From Streptococcaceae bacterium (GTDB lineage Bacteria; Bacillota; Bacilli; Lactobacillales; Streptococcaceae), in assembly GCA_031279745.1 (NCBI GenBank), contig JAITHN010000058.1, positions 1 through 10,409 on the forward strand: DNA of 10,409 bases, in the 5' to 3' direction. The notes beneath the pieces are model-generated. The model was not told where the DNA came from, searched no databases, and saw only the letters and a list, made by a program, of their open reading frames with translations. Position numbers and translations under genes: made by a program. This document shows positions 7,501 through 10,409 of the stretch, in pieces. Numbering within the stretch: position 1 is the first letter of the stretch; every line of letters starts with the position of its first letter.

Positions 7501-10378
7501 CCCAAGCGCAAGACCTCAGGTTGACACGTTTAATATCCAACTAGATACAAAAGGCCCTAAGATGACTGATTTGAATTACTATTCAGAGATAAAAAATAAT
7601 AAAAGGGTTTATCATGTTAAAGCAAAAGTATCGGATGAATTCACTGGATTTAATGAAGTCACGCCCATCTTGTTGTCTGTTAATGGAGCGAGTGTTGTGA
7701 CAACAATAGAAGAAGTTTCACAATCTAGGGAATTGGATTTAACGTTAACAGATGAGCAAGTGAACGCGTTTTATGATGGAAAAAACAAAATAACCCTTGC
7801 GGTAATGGATCGTGCTCAAAACATCACATCTAAGGACGATTATGTTGATCTTGATCCTGATGCCCTTTCGATTGATCTAAAAAAAGATCACGAAATTCCA
7901 TTCAAGAACTTAGTTGTTCAGGCGAGTAAGAAACTTGATGTGAATAAAAACGAGATTCCGCTTTATAATAAATTCGAAAGAAGACAACGGGAAGGCGCGA
8001 TTCAGACAAACTATGGTTTGCATTTAACAGGATATTACGCTAAACCCGGCAATCTACGCTTTAATGGAAAATCTCCTGATGTTATTCGTGCCGAATCTTA
8101 CGAAGTGGTATTACCAGTCAAGGACAGCGATGTTGGAAATAATTATTCGGTGGTAGTTGAGGATGTTGCAAAAAATAAAGTGGTCTTTTCTTCCGTGAAC
8201 CGCATTTGTGAAGAAGCAGATGCAAGGTTTATCGTGCTCAACCCACAAAGATATTCATATCCGGATGATCCTGAAAATATTCGTGAGAAAAAAGCGGCAT
8301 TCTATACAGAAGTGGACTCACCTTCAGTAGTTCTCCCGTTCTTAGCAGGAAAGAACAATAATGTAACGTTTTATAATGCAGACTTGGAGGGTGAAGGTGA
8401 TGGGAATCACTTCTTCAATGCGAGCGCTGATGAGGTAAACTATCCTGAATTTGATTTGGCGGAAGGTCTAAACTGCCTCTCTGCAAAAAGTTATCATAAG
8501 GGGGAAAATGGAGAAGACCAAGTCGCAAAAGATATATTCTTTAGTGCATATACCAACCATGATAAGACATTTCCAAATTTTGAAAATATAGGCGCTCAGC
8601 TAGGAGCAAATGTGAGCATGGATAAACATGAACAGTATTTCAATTTTGAAAAAGGAACGTACACCGTGAAAGTAGTCCTTCGTCCTAGTGAATATAAATC
8701 CTTAAAAATCCTTGGATATCACAATGACTTAGATGCTTCTCCACTCTACAACGAATACGACGATCCTAGAAACAATGTGGACTTATCACAGTTGATTGAC
8801 GGAGAGTCTCTTGCAAAACTTGATCGACATTATAATTATGAATTACCTGTAGGGGAACCTGGAAATATTCCAGAAAAGGAATTCAGATGTATTCCATTTG
8901 AAGCGACACGGTGGGATGGTTCGGTCGTAAGAAGCTCATTAGTCCTCCAATGGAATTTTAATAAGACGAAGATGGTCTTAAAAAACAAAGACGCGAGCCA
9001 AACGGATATCGATACGTATGAATTGTATACGAATAAAAAAGAATTGGACTTCAATGTTGGACTAACTTCCAACAACTTTGAAGGTTTGCGCCTACGATTG
9101 AATAGTAGAAATGTTTTTGAGGAAAGGGATTACGGGGAATTTGCAAAACAAGAGGAGACTCACGAAAAAGAAGTAAATCTTCCGATTCAAGTTCAACAAC
9201 ATGTAGACGGAAGTGAATGCCAAACAAGCTATAATCTCGCTTTATTTTCACGAACAGGGGCAGAAGCGAATAAAGTTATCATCGTCCATTCCAAAACAAG
9301 CCCAGCAGCAAAACCGATAATTACCCAAAATACAAATAAGGCGACGACGAAGGCGGTAATATTAAAAACTTCCCAAGAAGCCGGGGCTACTTCACTTTAC
9401 TCATTTGACGGGGTACATTTCACACAAATGCCAGAGAATGGAATCATTTGTGGAGCAAATGTAAATGTGTACTTTAAATCCCTCGACCGATATGGAAATG
9501 AAAGTCCTGTTGTGACCCATACAGTGAAAAATGTATTCCATGAAGCGCTAAAATCGAAAGCAAATGTTGTCAAAGAGAAAAATCAGACGTCTTCGGTTTC
9601 ATTGTCGTTTGAAGCGAATGCGAATCTACTTTTAAAAGAAGTGAGCCATCTTCAATATTCTACCGACGCTGGGAAAACTTGGGCAACCTATACGAAACCA
9701 GTTAATCTAACAAAATCACTCACTTTTTATTCAAGAGTGAAGGATGATCTAGGTCAAGTCGGCGAAACGTTGAAAACTAATGTTCAAGTAGTGACAACAA
9801 AACCAGCTGCTGTTCCAAGTGCAAAACCAGCCGCAGTTCCAAATGGAAAACCTGGAACAGTTCCAAGTGCAAAACCAGGAGCTGTTTCCAAAAAGCAAGT
9901 GGTTGCACAACCGATCGTAAAAGTGTTCGATAAAAAAGTATTGAACGGTTGGAAAGAAATAAAATTAACTCTCCCTAAAAAACAAACTGGAAGTATACAA
10001 TATTCAGTAAATCAAGGGAAAAAATGGACCACCTACAAGAAAAAATTTACGTTGAAAAGTACCACTCTCTTGAAAGTTCGCACAAGAGATAGCAAAGGAC
10101 ATTTTAGTAAAATCAAACTAGCAAAAATAACCATCCACAGTCATTTGAAAAATAAAAAAACCGTAAAGATTTCTAAAAAAGTGGTTACAAAAAAAGGAAA
10201 ACTCAGCCAAACCCCTCCATTCAAGGGGAATAAAACTAAAACCATGCATTTAGTGAAAACCTACTATAAAAAGAAACTCCAGCTGAGCGAAGTCGTTTCA
10301 ACAGATGCAGGAAAATTTTACAAATGTAGCTACCATCACAAATTCATAGGATATATTTCGTATAAATCCGTGAAATAA
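4523..10378 (+). CDS. Giant secreted S8 (subtilisin-family) cell-envelope protease, lactocepin/C5a-peptidase-like
   Basis: This is a 1951-aa secreted serine endopeptidase. The signal peptide spans residues 1-27, with probable cleavage at TFA|D. An inhibitor I9-type propeptide spans about 91-187. The S8 catalytic domain spans about 195-700. Asp221 sits in DTG, His282 in HGMHVAG, oxyanion Asn386 in AAGND and Ser626 in GTSMATP, so the active site is intact. A PA domain is inserted between Asn386 and Ser626 (about 455-575), as in lactocepins and C5a peptidases. An Fn3-like domain (fn3_5) lies at about 712-824. A lactocepin-like beta-domain from 872 has SPNRDGNGD at 883-891, a likely Ca2+ loop, and an Ig-like segment follows to about 1110. 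Residues 1110-1595 I cannot assign. Three OmpL47-like repeats (YS-x-D/N-x-G-K-x-W) lie near 1624, 1711 and 1826. A K-P-x-x-V-P repeat linker is at 1760-1791, and a basic SH3-like end at about 1878-1951. There is no LPXTG sorting motif or C-terminal membrane anchor, so wall binding is probably non-covalent. Twelve Cys residues are unusual for this family. The substrate is unknown; nutrient protein breakdown or processing of host or self surface proteins are possible. Confidence 0.95.
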   Translation: MKKKSIKFITSVLLASNFLPLTSVTFADAPTTVLQSTDPSNKTAEELLKDAYQKEMQGFGKLAEKAIAQQLRQNQALNDDSPFSLNANLEENVRVIVHLSEKPAVDETPAPDGTVETINAIKQGEQEVIESQESIQHQVEGITKKKVIEEFGYLVNGFSIECKVGDIDKIRALQGVSNVEVATLFKPTEYSTNEILQAKKVWEDYSIGGNGGEGTVIADIDTGFDIHNKDFHPLDDSTTKLKQADVQKFILSNKRGTYVNSKIPFAFSYGVGENDVKGDNDHGMHVAGIMAANGEGTSEEEKLGSFVQGVAPKAQVIAMQIANDDARGEMVDDAIIKAVEDSVSLGADVLNLSLGSSSELESNSFLIQAIRAASDQGVIPVIAAGNDGRLSAFSNDNDDSFWNQEEDGTLGSPGVSMEGLTVASCENQATRLTKSDFTINGKSLPTVKSTISLGFEGLDQVGLVALPLAEDSIYPKIGVQEDYSGVDVKGKVVIVSRGGGQAFVDKASIAKKHGAIGILIVNNSDDETEIPNGVTVSGLDLPTVYISKAGFKDISHELKDENNVCSISKEYCYSVVESTNDMPEMSEFSSWGPSPSLELKPEITAPGGNILSTMNDNKYAIESGTSMATPAVSGAMAILTKQLKEKYPATTGKHFYQLAKAVLMNNAKIITKQNKDGKEVIVSPRKQGAGLVQVENALKAEAVLLDETDGNGSFAEKEVGHQFDLLVKIQNLTDKEETYHFDPNKKVFTEKRLDSKTLEEVQVPTSEITNKQKDLTIPPHQSVTDTITVNVGDLSINSFAEGFISYTSDDGLKIQAPFMGYFGDYSSGRNIEPPKTDLGAKSFGEDNNIGTYFSDGKNFLGLMGASEDKYECPIIDPQGIAISPNRDGNGDLVFPILSLRRGLTSLKAKILNDKNQLVTTLFETNGVRKSHYDFHIGNYTFFSSPGLLWDGASPCSDDFDKDNIDFEYKSVTSTDLRAPDGNYKFQIESTNAGPSARPQVDTFNIQLDTKGPKMTDLNYYSEIKNNKRVYHVKAKVSDEFTGFNEVTPILLSVNGASVVTTIEEVSQSRELDLTLTDEQVNAFYDGKNKITLAVMDRAQNITSKDDYVDLDPDALSIDLKKDHEIPFKNLVVQASKKLDVNKNEIPLYNKFERRQREGAIQTNYGLHLTGYYAKPGNLRFNGKSPDVIRAESYEVVLPVKDSDVGNNYSVVVEDVAKNKVVFSSVNRICEEADARFIVLNPQRYSYPDDPENIREKKAAFYTEVDSPSVVLPFLAGKNNNVTFYNADLEGEGDGNHFFNASADEVNYPEFDLAEGLNCLSAKSYHKGENGEDQVAKDIFFSAYTNHDKTFPNFENIGAQLGANVSMDKHEQYFNFEKGTYTVKVVLRPSEYKSLKILGYHNDLDASPLYNEYDDPRNNVDLSQLIDGESLAKLDRHYNYELPVGEPGNIPEKEFRCIPFEATRWDGSVVRSSLVLQWNFNKTKMVLKNKDASQTDIDTYELYTNKKELDFNVGLTSNNFEGLRLRLNSRNVFEERDYGEFAKQEETHEKEVNLPIQVQQHVDGSECQTSYNLALFSRTGAEANKVIIVHSKTSPAAKPIITQNTNKATTKAVILKTSQEAGATSLYSFDGVHFTQMPENGIICGANVNVYFKSLDRYGNESPVVTHTVKNVFHEALKSKANVVKEKNQTSSVSLSFEANANLLLKEVSHLQYSTDAGKTWATYTKPVNLTKSLTFYSRVKDDLGQVGETLKTNVQVVTTKPAAVPSAKPAAVPNGKPGTVPSAKPGAVSKKQVVAQPIVKVFDKKVLNGWKEIKLTLPKKQTGSIQYSVNQGKKWTTYKKKFTLKSTTLLKVRTRDSKGHFSKIKLAKITIHSHLKNKKTVKISKKVVTKKGKLSQTPPFKGNKTKTMHLVKTYYKKKLQLSEVVSTDAGKFYKCSYHHKFIGYISYKSVK
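9800..9895 (+). repeat. Four 24-bp in-frame repeats coding K-P-x-x-V-P-S-A
   Basis: Residues 1760-1791 of the protease are four 8-residue units: KPAAVPSA, KPAAVPNG, KPGTVPSA and KPGAVSKK. They form a flexible linker between the second and third OmpL47-like repeats. The last unit has degenerated. Confidence 0.9.
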
Positions 10379-10409
10379 ACCAGGAAAACCGTGATTAGAC
10401 CACGCAAAC
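10379..10409. other. Region after the protease gene, cut by the window end
   Basis: Only 31 bp follow the stop codon. CGTG and CACG lie 7 nt apart, a weak inverted pair. No complete terminator or next gene is visible; a terminator may start here and continue outside the window. Confidence 0.4.

Overview
The window looks like chromosomal DNA from a low-GC Gram-positive bacterium (Bacillota, most likely class Bacilli). The evidence is an AT-rich composition, strong AAAGGAG-type ribosome binding sites, a Bacillus-style tRNA cluster, a SAM-I (S-box) riboswitch in front of metK, and secreted surface proteins with Gram-positive wall-binding style C-termini. I cannot name a genus with confidence.

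Bases 1-524 are the end of a tRNA cluster, all on the + strand: a 3' fragment of one tRNA (Ser-like), then fMet(CAT), Phe(GAA), Gly(TCC), Ile(GAT) and Glu(TTC). None encodes its 3' CCA. A S-box riboswitch begins only about 8 nt after tRNA-Glu and ends in an intrinsic terminator. It controls metK (670-1857), S-adenosylmethionine synthetase, which closes with its own terminator at 1866-1893. Almost no space is left for a separate metK promoter, so metK may receive transcripts that read through from the tRNA operon.

Bases 1894-2209 have no convincing gene. The first 210 bases look like a structured RNA. They resemble the 3' end of tnpB plus the right end (omega RNA/reRNA region) of an IS200/IS605-type element, but no tnpB gene is present. 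The rest is AT-rich and holds a possible -10 box.

Bases 2210-10378 hold two secreted-protein genes 21 bp apart, probably one operon. The first (763 aa) has a signal peptide, two divergent tandem copies of a module resembling DUF6273, a Pro/Ala/Lys-rich linker and two basic SH3-like C-terminal modules. The second (1951 aa) is a giant subtilisin-family (S8) cell-envelope protease of the lactocepin/C5a-peptidase type, with an intact Asp-His-Asn-Ser set, an inserted PA domain, an Fn3-like domain, several beta-sandwich regions, three OmpL47-like repeats, a short Pro-rich repeat and a basic SH3-like C-terminus. Neither has an LPXTG sorting signal. Their similar C-terminal ends suggest both are held on the cell wall in the same non-covalent way. 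The substrate and the purpose of the pairing are unknown. This surface pair is the least ordinary part of the window.
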